A DNA stretch of 64,000 bases from a bacterium (GTDB lineage Bacteria; Myxococcota_A; Bradymonadia; UBA7976; UBA1532), in the NCBI GenBank assembly GCA_030427205.1, contig JAUHXC010000018.1:62001-126000 (forward strand), written 5' to 3'. Each line of letters opens with the position of its first letter. Position 1 is the stretch's first letter. A program made the translations under genes and the position numbers. The notes under the pieces were generated by a model. It saw only the letters and a list, made by a program, of their open reading frames with translations. It was not told the origin of the DNA and did not search any database. Shown here piece after piece: positions 51,963 through 60,712 of the stretch.

Positions 51963-54715
51963 TGGCCGAAGTTTCCGTGGAGGAAGAAGTGAGTCCGTTG
52001 GCCGACCAGCGACGCGCCCCGCAGGCCGAGCCGGGTGCCGCGGGGCACGCCGTACTCGCTGAGGCTGTCGGGCAGGGCGAAGTCGGGGATCGGCACCGCC
52101 GGCAGCAGGTCGTTGAGCGCCTGGTCGGCGACCGCCTGCACGATGCGGGTCAGGTCGCGCTCGATGCTCTCCCGCGCGCCGGCGGCCAGGGCGAGTTGGT
52201 CGATGACCAGATCGAGGTTCTCGATCTGCACGCCCTCGTCGCCGCCGAAGATGAGCTGATCGTCGACGAGCTCGACCCCCGCGGTGACCGTCGCGGCCAG
52301 CCGGATGCGCAGCGGCTCGTCGAAGAGGCCGGGATACACCACCGAGGCGACGGCGGGCCCGAGGTGCAGCCGCACCCGGTTGTCGCCGATGCCTTCGGCG
52401 GCGGGCGGCAGCCGCACGTCGAGGCCGATCTGCGTGCCCTCGGGCAGCCCGCCGAGCAGGGCGCCGGCGTCGGCGAAGCTGAAGAACGACGCCCGCCAGA
52501 GGCGGTGCAGCACCTGATTGACCACGCCCAGCGAGAGGGCCGCGCCGACGCTGCCCTGCGGCACGATGGTCACCCGACCCGGCCGGCCGACCATGGGCAC
52601 GCCGGCCGAGGGGGTCGCCTGACGGGTATCGCCGTCGACCCGGGTCGCGATGCCGATGCGCAGGCGGTCGCCGTTGACGTTGACCTGATCGAGCGCGACG
52701 GCGAGGGCCAGGTTGACCGGCGGCGAGCCGTCGAGGGTCGGCACCTCGAACGCCTGGCTCAGCGAGGCCAGATCGATGCCGTCGAGCACGCCCGACAACA
52801 GGGCGTCGAGCTCGCTCTCGAGGAAGCCGCGCACCGCGCCGACCAGCTCGTCGCGCACCAGCCCCTCGAACGCGCTGAAGAGCAGGTCGACCGCCCCATC
52901 GAACAGGCCGCCGATGCCGTCGATGTCCAAGTCGATATTGCCGACCCGCACCTCGTTGACCCCGCGCAGGCGCACCCGCGGGCGGCCGTTGTTGAGGTCG
53001 ACGTTGAAGGTGAGGTCGACGGTGATCTCGCTGACGCTCACGCTGCCGCCCACCGAGACGGTGCCGGTGGTGCGCAGGCTGACCCGGGCGTTGCGCAGCG
53101 TGGCCCGGAAGCGGATGCCGCCGGCCACCAGCGTCGTCGACAGCGCGTGGGGGCCGCCCAACGCCAGCCCGCGGTACTCGGCGCCGAAGCGCACCGTGCA
53201 GCCGATGATCGGGAGGCGCAGCCGGCAGTCGTTGGGCACGATCGGGTTCTGCGCCCGCAGCGCGGCGTCGACCGTCTGTACCAGCTCGGGCGAGTCGATG
53301 ACCCGCCGCAGCAGGTCGGACAGACTGGTGATCGGATCGTTGGGCGCGCCGTCGTCGACCGCCTCCTGGCTGAGATGCAGCGCGATCGCGTCGAAGAGCG
53401 ACGCGTCTTCGGCGAGGTAGTCATCGGCGGCGAAGAAGACGCAGAACGAACTGTTCTCGTTGCCGAAGGCGTCCCGGGCGACCACCGTGTGCACGTTGAG
53501 GCCCCACTCGGGGTCGACGTCCAGCGAGAAGCGGCCGGCGGCGTCGAGCTCGACCGGCTGGCCGTCCACCTCGAACGCGGCGAGGCCGGCGATGTCGGCC
53601 ACCTGGCCTTCGACCGTCACCGGCCCGTCCCGGCCCACCATCTGACCCGACACCCCCTCGCACGAGATGGCCGGCCCGCCGGCGTCGACGAGGATCTCGG
53701 TGGCGTCGGCGAGCTCGACGTCCATATGGGTCGGCCCGTCGACCCGCACGCCGAGCGTGTAGCGCCCTTCGGCCACCGCCAGGAAGCGCCCCGCGCCGAA
53801 GGCGGGCAGCTCGGGCTCGGCGGTCCAGACCACCGAGGCCCCGTCGAGCACGTTGCCGAAGATGTCGGTGATCGTCGCCGGGTAGCCCACCACCGCGCCG
53901 ATGCCGTAGACCGGCTCTTCGGGCACGACCTGGGCCACGAGCGCCGCCGGCAGACCGGGCAGCACCACCAGCTGGCCGTCGCCCTCCGACGACGCGCCGT
54001 CGAGCGCGCACGAGACCTGATAGCGCCCGGCCCCGGTCGCTTCGATGGTGCGATCGAACACCGCGATCCCCGGATTCTCCGGGCTGACCGTGACCACGGC
54101 CCCACTGGCATCGAGGGGATTTCCCCACGCATCGACCGCCTCGCAGCTCACCTCCGCCGCGCCGCCGGCGTCGATGCGGGCCGGCTCGACCACCGCCTGG
54201 ATGCGGGTCGGCGCGCCCGGCTGGACCTCCCACCGGCTGGGGGAGGCGTCCCGCAGGCCCAGATCGGGCGCGGTGCAGGTGACCTCGTAGGCCCCGGCGG
54301 CCTCGCCGATGAAGACCGCGGTCTCGTCCTCGACCTTGACCCAGCCCTCCTCGGGCCGGATCTCGATGCGGGTCGCGATGTCGGGCACCGAGCCGTCGTC
54401 GGGCCCGAGCGCGGTGCAGGTGACCCGATTCTGGACCCCGGCCGAGGTGATCGAGGCCCCCAGGCTGGTCTCGACGGCGACCACCACCACCGGCGGATCG
54501 AACTCCGCGTCGGGCTCGGGCGCCGCGTCGGGCTCGGGCGCCGCGTCGGGATCGGGCGCCGCGTCGGGCACGCTGGTATCGCTCATGACCGGGGGCGGTG
54601 AGCCGTCGGTCTCGTCGACGGGATCGGGGCCGGTGGTCGACGGCTCGTCGTCGCAGGCCACGAGGGCGAGAGCGGCGAGCACCCCGAGGGCGCGGCAGGC
54701 GTTGGAGATGCGCAC
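51959..54715 (-). CDS. Large lipoprotein with Ig-like domains and possible lipid-binding domain (paralogue 1)
   Basis: This 918-residue lipoprotein begins at a GTG with GGAGGACACC upstream and a signal ending LALVAC. An Asp/Pro/Ala linker with PEPDA repeats follows. Three or four Ig-like/Big-type segments cover about 90-460 (TRIEIRPEEGWVKVEDETAV; TRIQAVVEPARIDAGGAAEV; ALVAQVVPEEPVYGIGAVVG). The C-terminal half has beta strands and long amphipathic helices (FDGAVDLLFSAFEGLVRDEL, then VGAVRGFLESELDALLSGVL) like its neighbour, and again resembles a TULIP-type fold. Its C-terminus ends RTHFFLHGNFGQ. It is the first gene of the set and lies divergent from the DUF3727-like gene over 303 bp. It is larger than its paralogue mainly through extra Ig-like domains. 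Confidence 0.85.
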   Translation of the reverse strand: MRISNACRALGVLAALALVACDDEPSTTGPDPVDETDGSPPPVMSDTSVPDAAPDPDAAPEPDAAPEPDAEFDPPVVVVAVETSLGASITSAGVQNRVTCTALGPDDGSVPDIATRIEIRPEEGWVKVEDETAVFIGEAAGAYEVTCTAPDLGLRDASPSRWEVQPGAPTRIQAVVEPARIDAGGAAEVSCEAVDAWGNPLDASGAVVTVSPENPGIAVFDRTIEATGAGRYQVSCALDGASSEGDGQLVVLPGLPAALVAQVVPEEPVYGIGAVVGYPATITDIFGNVLDGASVVWTAEPELPAFGAGRFLAVAEGRYTLGVRVDGPTHMDVELADATEILVDAGGPAISCEGVSGQMVGRDGPVTVEGQVADIAGLAAFEVDGQPVELDAAGRFSLDVDPEWGLNVHTVVARDAFGNENSSFCVFFAADDYLAEDASLFDAIALHLSQEAVDDGAPNDPITSLSDLLRRVIDSPELVQTVDAALRAQNPIVPNDCRLRLPIIGCTVRFGAEYRGLALGGPHALSTTLVAGGIRFRATLRNARVSLRTTGTVSVGGSVSVSEITVDLTFNVDLNNGRPRVRLRGVNEVRVGNIDLDIDGIGGLFDGAVDLLFSAFEGLVRDELVGAVRGFLESELDALLSGVLDGIDLASLSQAFEVPTLDGSPPVNLALAVALDQVNVNGDRLRIGIATRVDGDTRQATPSAGVPMVGRPGRVTIVPQGSVGAALSLGVVNQVLHRLWRASFFSFADAGALLGGLPEGTQIGLDVRLPPAAEGIGDNRVRLHLGPAVASVVYPGLFDEPLRIRLAATVTAGVELVDDQLIFGGDEGVQIENLDLVIDQLALAAGARESIERDLTRIVQAVADQALNDLLPAVPIPDFALPDSLSEYGVPRGTRLGLRGASLVGQRTHFFLHGNFGQ

Positions 54716-55018
54716 GGCGGTGTCCTCCGTTCCGATGGGTGAGCATAGCCGAACCGCGGCGATCCATACCAAGGCGGCGCCGTTCGGGTGGGCGCGGAGC
54801 CGCCGTCCCAGCACGGGATCGACGGTCCGCCCCGCCGGACCCGATGCACATGCCGTGCACAGACCGGGCAGACGGATCGCGCGCGGAGCGTCCGACCACC
54901 GCAGAAGATGCCGCTCGCCCGCGATGGCGGCCTTGTCCCCGGCCCCCGATCGGCGATATTACGCCGGCCACGGCCGACCCGCCGCACCCTCCGCCCGCCG
55001 GGCGCATCCGAGGACAGC
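54716..55018. other. 303-bp divergent promoter region
   Basis: No gene is supported. A GATATTA stretch near 54954-54960 is AT-rich for this genome and could be a -10 element for the rightward genes. A short palindrome (TGCAC-N5-GTGCA, 54845-54859) lies mid-region. Promoters for both divergent units must be here. Confidence 0.5.
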
Positions 55019-55582
55019 ATGAGCGACATGAACGACGACATCGAACCCCGCCGGGTCATCTGGCTCGACGACCCCATCAGCGGCGCCTCCATGGAGATGG
55101 AGGTCTACCTCGAGATGGAGGTCGACGGGCTGCTCTACGCCTTGCTGGTCCCCATGGACCTGCCGGCCTTCGTCTACCGTCAGGCCGACGCCGACGGCGG
55201 ATTCGAACTGGTCGAGGGCAAGGCGCTGACCCAGCTGCGCAAGCACATCGGCGACGCGCTGAAAGATTGGGGCATCAAGGCCGAGCTGCGCGACGGCGAC
55301 CTGTGGCTGGTGGGCGACCCGCCCGACGACTTCTTCGAAGACTGCGAGGGCATCGAGGCCGAGACCGAAGAGGGCGCCGAGGAGTTTGCGGTGCTGGTGC
55401 AGCTCGAGACCGGCGACGAGACCTTCCTGGTGGCGACCCCCGTCGTGCCCGAGCTGGTGCCCGCCCGCCTCGACGCCGGCCGCTCCCGCCCGCTGACCGA
55501 CGACGAGCTGGCCGACCTGGAGGAGACCTTCCGCGCCGCGCTGGCTCAATTCGACGACGACGACTTCGAAGAGGGCCGCTGA
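55019..55582 (+). CDS. Acidic DUF3727/DUF1292-like protein
   Basis: This 187-residue, strongly acidic protein has two copies of a pattern seen in DUF3727/DUF1292-like proteins: VDGLLYALLVPMDLPAFVYR in the first half and AVLVQLETGDETFLVATPVV in the second. It ends in an Asp/Glu-rich tail (FDDDDFEEGR). No signal peptide or enzyme motif is seen, and the family has no clear function. The ATG is preceded by GAGGAC. The thiolase gene starts one base after its stop, so the two are co-translated. Family assignment is tentative. Confidence 0.75.
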   Translation: MSDMNDDIEPRRVIWLDDPISGASMEMEVYLEMEVDGLLYALLVPMDLPAFVYRQADADGGFELVEGKALTQLRKHIGDALKDWGIKAELRDGDLWLVGDPPDDFFEDCEGIEAETEEGAEEFAVLVQLETGDETFLVATPVVPELVPARLDAGRSRPLTDDELADLEETFRAALAQFDDDDFEEGR

Positions 55583-55583
55583 G

Positions 55584-56789
55584 ATGAGCCAGAGCAATCA
55601 GATCGCGATCGTCGCGGCGGTGCGCACGCCCATCGGAAAGCTCGCCGGCGGGTTGTCGACCATCCGCCCCGACGACATGGCCGGGCTCGTCATCGCCGAG
55701 GCGGTGAAGCGGGCCGGCGTCGAGGCCGACGCCGTGGACGAGGTCGTCTTCGGCTGCGCCAACCAGGCCGGCGAAGACAACCGCAACGTCGCCCGCATGG
55801 GCCTCCTGCTCGCCGGCCTGCCGCAGTCGGTGCCCGGCATCACCGTCAACCGGCTGTGCGCCTCGGGGCTCAGCGCGGTCAACGCCGCCGCGCGCACCAT
55901 CCTCGTCGGCGACGCCGAGGTGATGGTCGCCGGCGGGGTCGAGTCGATGAGCCGGGCCCCGTGGGTCATGCCCAAGGCGGCCCGCGCCTTCCCGGTGGGC
56001 AACGTCACCGTCTACGACAGCACGCTCGGCTGGCGCTTCCCCAACCCCAAGATGGAGGCGCTCTTCCCCCTCGAGGCGATGGGCCAGACCGCCGAGAACC
56101 TGGTCGACCGCTACGCCATCTCGCGGGAAGACCAGGACGCCTTCGCGCTCGCCAGCCACGAGAAGGCCCTCGCCGCCATCGACGGCGGCCTCTTCCGCGA
56201 CGAGATCGTCGGCGTCTCCGTGCCCCGCCGCAAGAAGGACCCGCTGCTCGTCGACACCGACGAGGGCCCCCGCCGCGGCAGCAGCATCGAGGCCCTGGCC
56301 CGGCTGCGCGCGGTCTTCAAGTCGGGGGGCTCGGTCACCGCCGGCAACAGCAGCACCCTCAACGACGGCGCCTGCGCGCTGGTGCTGATGCGTAAGGATC
56401 GCGCGCTGGCCGAGGGCCGCGAGGTGCTGGCCACCTACCGCGCCTCGGCGGCGGCGGGCGTCGATCCGACGGTGATGGGCATCGGCCCGGTGCCGGCGAC
56501 GGCGAAGTGCCTGAAGCGGGCCGGGGTCGGGCTCGACAGCGTCGATTTGATCGAGCTCAACGAGGCCTTCGCCGCGCAGTCGCTGGCGGTCATCCGCGAG
56601 GCGGGCATGGACGGCGCGAAGGTCAACGTGCGCGGCGGCGCCATCGCGCTGGGTCACCCGCTCGGCTGCAGCGGCGCGCGCATCCTCACCACGTTGATCC
56701 ACGCCCTGCGCGCCCGCGGCGGCGGTCGCGGCCTCGCGGCGCTGTGCGTCGGCGTGGGCCAGGGCGTCGCGACGCTGATCGAGGTCTGA
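55584..56789 (+). CDS. Acetyl-CoA acyltransferase (thiolase)
   Basis: This 401-residue enzyme has complete thiolase active sites: the nucleophile Cys92 in VNRLCASGLSAV, NEAFAAQ, His358 in GGAIALGHPLGCSG, and Cys388 in ALCVGVGQG. It matches degradative and 3-oxoadipyl-CoA thiolases in length and in PVGNVTVYDSTLGWRFPN, but which acyl chain it uses cannot be told. No beta-oxidation partner (FadB, acyl-CoA dehydrogenase) or aromatic-degradation gene lies in the window. It begins one base after the acidic DUF3727-like gene, an odd operon partner. It could be biosynthetic (acetoacetyl-CoA) or degradative. Confidence 0.94.
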   Translation: MSQSNQIAIVAAVRTPIGKLAGGLSTIRPDDMAGLVIAEAVKRAGVEADAVDEVVFGCANQAGEDNRNVARMGLLLAGLPQSVPGITVNRLCASGLSAVNAAARTILVGDAEVMVAGGVESMSRAPWVMPKAARAFPVGNVTVYDSTLGWRFPNPKMEALFPLEAMGQTAENLVDRYAISREDQDAFALASHEKALAAIDGGLFRDEIVGVSVPRRKKDPLLVDTDEGPRRGSSIEALARLRAVFKSGGSVTAGNSSTLNDGACALVLMRKDRALAEGREVLATYRASAAAGVDPTVMGIGPVPATAKCLKRAGVGLDSVDLIELNEAFAAQSLAVIREAGMDGAKVNVRGGAIALGHPLGCSGARILTTLIHALRARGGGRGLAALCVGVGQGVATLIEV

Positions 56790-56862
56790 CGCGGGCCGGC
56801 TTCGTCGGCCTCGGAATACATCCTGCAGCGCTCCGCGGTACACGCTGACCACGGAGGCTTCC

Positions 56863-57153
56863 ATGCCCGACCTGCCCGACCTGCGCGAACTGGCCTACGC
56901 CGCGCTGGCGTCCACGGCCGCCATCGGCGCCGCCGCGCTGACCCGCAAGCTGTTGACGACGGCCTATACCCGCCTCGCCGACGAAGAGCCCCCGCAGAAC
57001 CCCGCTGCGGACGATACGACCTGGCCCCACGCGCTGCTCTGGGCCGCGCTGTCGGGGGCCACCGCCGGCATGGCGCGCGCCACCGCCCGCCGGGGCGCCG
57101 CCGCGGCGTGGTCTACGGCCCTCGACGAGTCGGCGCCGCTGGCCGGGCGCTGA
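56863..57153 (+). CDS. DUF4235-like small membrane protein
   Basis: This 96-residue protein has an N-terminal helix (LRELAYAALASTAAIGAAAL) and a second hydrophobic stretch (WPHALLWAALSGATAGMARA) typical of DUF4235 proteins, which are small and common in GC-rich bacteria. The C-terminus has the Arg/Ala cluster ATARRGAAAAW usual for the family. Function is unknown. GGAGG lies six bases before the ATG. It sits 73 bp after the thiolase gene on the same strand. Confidence 0.8.
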   Translation: MPDLPDLRELAYAALASTAAIGAAALTRKLLTTAYTRLADEEPPQNPAADDTTWPHALLWAALSGATAGMARATARRGAAAAWSTALDESAPLAGR

Positions 57154-57301
57154 GGCAGCGAGCGGCAGCGCCGGCGCCGGGTGTGGCGCGATGCCCCGGC
57201 TTCGCCGACGACGCGACCCATCCGGCCGATGGCGAGACCGCACGGACAGGTCTGCCACACGCCAGCGTATGCCAACCAGACCCCTTCCAAGGAGACTGGC
57301 C

Positions 57302-58255
57302 ATGCACCGCAACGACCCCGGCGACCGCTCGCAGCTCATCGATCTCGACGCCCTGATGGCGAGCGAGACCCCGCCGACCCCCCTGCCCTTCGACGCCCCG
57401 CCCGCCCGGGCGCCGTCCATGACCCCGCTGATTCCCATCGCCGCCCCGCCGCGGCGTCCGCAGATCGTCAGCGTGCTGACCACCGTCGCGCTCGCCCTGG
57501 CCGGCGGGCTCGCGCTCGCGGCGACGGCGGGGGGCATCGCATACAGCCTCAGCGGCGGGCCGGGCGCGGTCGCGAGCAGCCCGATCAACGCGCAGCTGAC
57601 CCGAATCGCGGTGGGCGATCCGACGCCGGCTGCCCCGACTCCACCGGTCGCGCCGATCGAACTCGAAACACCACCCGTCGAGGCGCCGCCGCCGCCTGAC
57701 GACGGGCCGGCCGATGTCCCGGAGCCCAAGGTCGCCACGGCGCCGGTCGTCGAGCCCAGCCGGCCGGAGCGCCCCGCTCGGCGGACCCGCCCCGCGCCCC
57801 GGCCACGCCAGCCGCGACCCGCGCCGCCGCGACCGACGGTGGAAGACCGACCCGAGCCGGCGGCACCGACCGTCGCGACCCATACGCCAGCGCCACGGAA
57901 GGCCGATCCCGCCGACGACGAAGTGCAGCGGCTGCTCGACGGGCTCGATCGGCCCGGCGGGGCCGAACCGCAGGCGCCGACGCTGCGCCACGAGACCGTC
58001 ACGCTGCCCGAGCGCCTGACCCGGCGGCAGATCCTGCGCGCGGTCCGCCGGGTCAGCCCGCGGATGAAGGATTGCGGCGGCGAGGGGCGCTACGACGCCG
58101 AGCTGCGCATCAGCCCCGCCGGCCGGGTCGACAGCGCGGCGGTGCGCGGCGCCGATCCGGCCGTGGCGGCGTGCGTGAAGCAGAACGTGCGCCAGATGAA
58201 CTTCCCGCGCTTCGGCGGTGAGGCGATGAGCATCGAGCTGCCTTTCCTCTTGTGA
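57302..58255 (+). CDS. TonB/AgmX-like inner-membrane protein with Pro-rich spacer
   Basis: This 317-residue protein has a 60-residue cytoplasmic N-terminus, one membrane helix (VLTTVALALAGGLALAATAG), and a long Pro/Arg/Glu spacer (about 95-210). The C-terminal domain (about 230-317) is like TonB/AgmX-PglI C-termini: RYDAELRISPAGRVDSAAV, then CVKQNVRQMNFPRFGGEAMS. In Myxococcus, AgmX-type proteins take part in motility and trafficking, while TonB moves energy to outer-membrane receptors. No ExbB/ExbD genes are nearby. The ATG has AAGGAGA eight bases upstream. The two Cys residues in the C-terminal domain (near MKDCGGEG and AACVKQ) could form a disulfide. Confidence 0.85.
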   Translation: MHRNDPGDRSQLIDLDALMASETPPTPLPFDAPPARAPSMTPLIPIAAPPRRPQIVSVLTTVALALAGGLALAATAGGIAYSLSGGPGAVASSPINAQLTRIAVGDPTPAAPTPPVAPIELETPPVEAPPPPDDGPADVPEPKVATAPVVEPSRPERPARRTRPAPRPRQPRPAPPRPTVEDRPEPAAPTVATHTPAPRKADPADDEVQRLLDGLDRPGGAEPQAPTLRHETVTLPERLTRRQILRAVRRVSPRMKDCGGEGRYDAELRISPAGRVDSAAVRGADPAVAACVKQNVRQMNFPRFGGEAMSIELPFLL

Positions 58256-58310
58256 TACCCGCCCTCGTCCGGCGACGGTGAGGCAGGCTCGCCCCCCGCG
58301 CCGGAGCCCC

Positions 58311-58580
58311 GTGTCGACCCGACTCACCCTCATCGCGACCCTCTCGATCGCCGCGCTCGTGGTGCTCGTCACCCCGCTCGCGGTGAGCTACGCCGGCCAC
58401 GGCAGCGTCGAGCCCTGGGGGCCGTGCATGGCGGGCGCCAGCGCGGTCGCGGCGCTGGGCCTGACGATCGCCCACAGCCGGCGCCGCGATCGCAGCCGCC
58501 TCGGCTTCTACCTGCCGGTCGCTTTGATGGTGTTCTGCGCCTACGTGACGGCCTGGATGGTCGTGCAGCGCCTGGCGTGA
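58311..58580 (+). CDS. Small membrane protein with three helices
   Basis: This 89-residue protein starts at a GTG with GGAG upstream. It has three predicted membrane helices: LTLIATLSIAALVVLVTPLA, MAGASAVAALGLTIAHS and LGFYLPVALMVFCAYVTAWM. There are basic loops between them (SRRRDRSR). No family is recognised. It follows the TonB/AgmX-like gene by 55 bp and may share its transcript; it converges on glpD. Confidence 0.72.
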   Translation: MSTRLTLIATLSIAALVVLVTPLAVSYAGHGSVEPWGPCMAGASAVAALGLTIAHSRRRDRSRLGFYLPVALMVFCAYVTAWMVVQRLA

Positions 58581-58593
58581 TCGACGTGACCGC

Positions 58594-60222
58594 TCAGGCC
58601 ACGCTGGCGGCGAGCTGGCCGGGCGGCGGCTGGTCGAAATACGCCCGCCAGCGCTCTTCGGCCGAGTCGCCGAAGAGGATGCAGCAGGCCCGCCACAGCC
58701 CGCGATCGGCGGCGAGCGTGCCGTGATCGTGCATCATCGCCAGCTCGGTGCGCCGGCGCAGGAAGTCTTCGAGCGTCACGATCATGTCGCCCTGAGCCAT
58801 CTGCTCCAGCTCGGCGATGGTGTACGGCGGCTCGCGCATCAGCCGCTCGCCCTTGCTGGCGTCCCGCCGGATGCGGTCGAGGATCACGAAGGCGTGGCGC
58901 CCGTGACGCCGCCAGATGCGGGCCGCCGTCGAGGCCCCGGCGCCGTCGTCGTCCCGATCGAGTCCCAGCGCCCGCGCCTGACGGAAGAACGAGCGCCGCT
59001 CGGCGGGCCCCGGCTCGCCGTACCACGCGCACTCCGCCGGCGGGGCGCTCACCCCGATCTCGGCGACGGCGTCGACGACCTCGTCGCCCACGTTGAGGCA
59101 ATCGGTCAGCTTGCCGCCGAAGATGGTCACGATGCCTTGATCGACGTGGGTCTCGATGACGTGCTTGCGCGACAGCTTGAGCCAGTCGACGGTCTCGAGC
59201 TGCACGCCCTTCTCCACCGCCAGCGGCCGGACCCCCACCCGCTCGGAGAGGATGTCTTCTTCGGTCAACGGCGCGTCGAGCTTCAGCCGCTTGTTGACGT
59301 TGTCGAGCAGATAGCGTCGATCGTCGTCATTCACCGTGCCGATGGGCCCGTCGATCTCGGTGTCGGTCGTGCCGATGACCGTGCGATGGCCCATCGGCGT
59401 CGCGAAGAAGGGCCGGCCGTCGTCGGTGAAGAACGAGAGCACGCGCCGATTGGGGGTCAACCGCTCGACGATGATGTGGGTGCCCTTCGAGAGCGCGTGG
59501 CGGTAGTCGGTCTCGTGGCCGATGGCGGCGTTGAAGCGATCGGCGAACGGCCCGCAGGCGTTGATCAGGACCCGCGCCCGCGTCGTCCAGGTGCGGCCGC
59601 TGCGCACGTCGCGCAGCTCGACCGCCCAGCCGTCGGCGTCACGGGTCGCGCCGACCGCCTCGACGTAGTTGGCGCAGGCCGCGCCGTCGTCGAGGGCCGA
59701 GCGCACGAAGCGGAAGACGAAGCGGGCGTCGTTGTCGACGATCTGCGACTCGGAGTGCTCCATGCCGCCCCAGCCGTGGGTCGTATCGACCACCGGCTCT
59801 TCTTCCCGCAGGCGCTTGATGGTGTGATAGGCGGGTCGCCGGGTATAGCCGCTGCCGATGACCCAGTAGATCAACGCGCCGAGATACAGCAGAAACGGAT
59901 GCCAGCGGAACTTGCGCTCGATGAGCGTCAGGTGGCGGATCTCGCGCACGCTCGACGGATAGGCCGCCATCAGGCGATTGCGCGAGCGACACAGATCACG
60001 CACCAGCCCGATCTCACCCGACTCGAGATACTTGAAGCCGCCCCAGGCGAGGTTGGACGACGCCTGGCTCGTCTGCCCGGCGAAGTCGCCGCGGTCGACG
60101 AGGGCCACCCGAATGCCGCGGCCGGCCAGCGCCGCGGCCGAGACCGCGCCGTTGATGCCCCCGCCGACGATCAGGACGTCGTACGTCGCGGCTTGAAGTC
60201 TCTCGAGCTGGGTGTCGCGCAC
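58594..60222 (-). CDS. glpD: FAD-dependent glycerol-3-phosphate dehydrogenase
   Basis: This 542-residue enzyme has an N-terminal FAD motif (DVLIVGGGINGAVSAAALAG), the family segment QTSQASSNLAWGGFKYLESG and the ATPMGHRTVIGTTDTEIDGP strand. A C-terminal GlpD-type domain (about 390-520) follows, with IFGGKLTDCLNVGDE before it. GlpD oxidises glycerol-3-phosphate to dihydroxyacetone phosphate at the membrane and passes electrons to quinone. No glpF or glpK is adjacent, so it stands alone. The start is a GTG with AAGGAGCC upstream. Part of the middle (LLYLGALIYWVIGSGYTRR) is more hydrophobic than usual and could touch the membrane. Confidence 0.92.
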   Translation of the reverse strand: MRDTQLERLQAATYDVLIVGGGINGAVSAAALAGRGIRVALVDRGDFAGQTSQASSNLAWGGFKYLESGEIGLVRDLCRSRNRLMAAYPSSVREIRHLTLIERKFRWHPFLLYLGALIYWVIGSGYTRRPAYHTIKRLREEEPVVDTTHGWGGMEHSESQIVDNDARFVFRFVRSALDDGAACANYVEAVGATRDADGWAVELRDVRSGRTWTTRARVLINACGPFADRFNAAIGHETDYRHALSKGTHIIVERLTPNRRVLSFFTDDGRPFFATPMGHRTVIGTTDTEIDGPIGTVNDDDRRYLLDNVNKRLKLDAPLTEEDILSERVGVRPLAVEKGVQLETVDWLKLSRKHVIETHVDQGIVTIFGGKLTDCLNVGDEVVDAVAEIGVSAPPAECAWYGEPGPAERRSFFRQARALGLDRDDDGAGASTAARIWRRHGRHAFVILDRIRRDASKGERLMREPPYTIAELEQMAQGDMIVTLEDFLRRRTELAMMHDHGTLAADRGLWRACCILFGDSAEERWRAYFDQPPPGQLAASVA

Positions 60223-60435
60223 CAGGGCTCCTTGGTTCGGGTCGGCGACAATCCGACGCTGTGGTCAGCATGCAGACACCGGCGGGTCTCTGGCAACCGT
60301 TTCGACGCGCTGCGTCGTGGTCGGTGGGATGCCGCAGAGCGGCGGGTGGTGGCGCGGCGCGGCGCATCTCGGGCGGGCGCCGCGCCAGAATGACGGCCTC
60401 GACCGGATCGGGACGCCCCGGTCGGGCTGCTGCCG

Positions 60436-60657
60436 TCAAAGCGCTGGTCGACCATCGAGCCGGGCGAGCTCGGCTTCGAGGGAGGGCAGCTCGGGCTCGA
60501 CCGGCGGGGCGGGCGTCGACCCGCAGATCCGCCGCGGGCGCGGCGCGGCGGGTTCAGCGACAGGCTGCGCGCCGTCCGGACGCCGCGTCTCGCCACGGAC
60601 ATCAAAGCGGCTGAGGAGGGTCAGACCGAAGAAGCGGGCGAGTCGTTCGGTGGCCAT
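60436..60657 (-). CDS. Small protein of unknown function with ideal ribosome site
   Basis: This 73-residue protein has a near-perfect Shine-Dalgarno sequence (AAGGAGGT, seven bases before the ATG), which supports it strongly despite its size. It begins with a short amphipathic helix (MATERLARFFGLTLLSRFDV), continues with a Pro/Arg-rich middle containing one Cys (RRICGSTP), and ends with an acidic helix (LPSLEAELARLDGRPAL). No family is recognised. It lies between glpD and the next unknown gene, all on the same strand. The helix-turn-helix-like ends could bind a partner protein. Confidence 0.72.
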   Translation of the reverse strand: MATERLARFFGLTLLSRFDVRGETRRPDGAQPVAEPAAPRPRRICGSTPAPPVEPELPSLEAELARLDGRPAL

Positions 60658-60712
60658 GATGTATACCTCCTTGACGGGCTACATCACCTACTACCGCTAC
60701 GCGCCGTGGTTC

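Noticed and set aside
49041..51992. A plus-strand frame opposite the Gly-Glu-repeat gene that looks like a very hydrophobic Ala-Leu-Thr-Phe membrane protein
   Set aside because: The hydrophobic stretch is the reverse complement of the Gly-Glu repeat and has no independent support.
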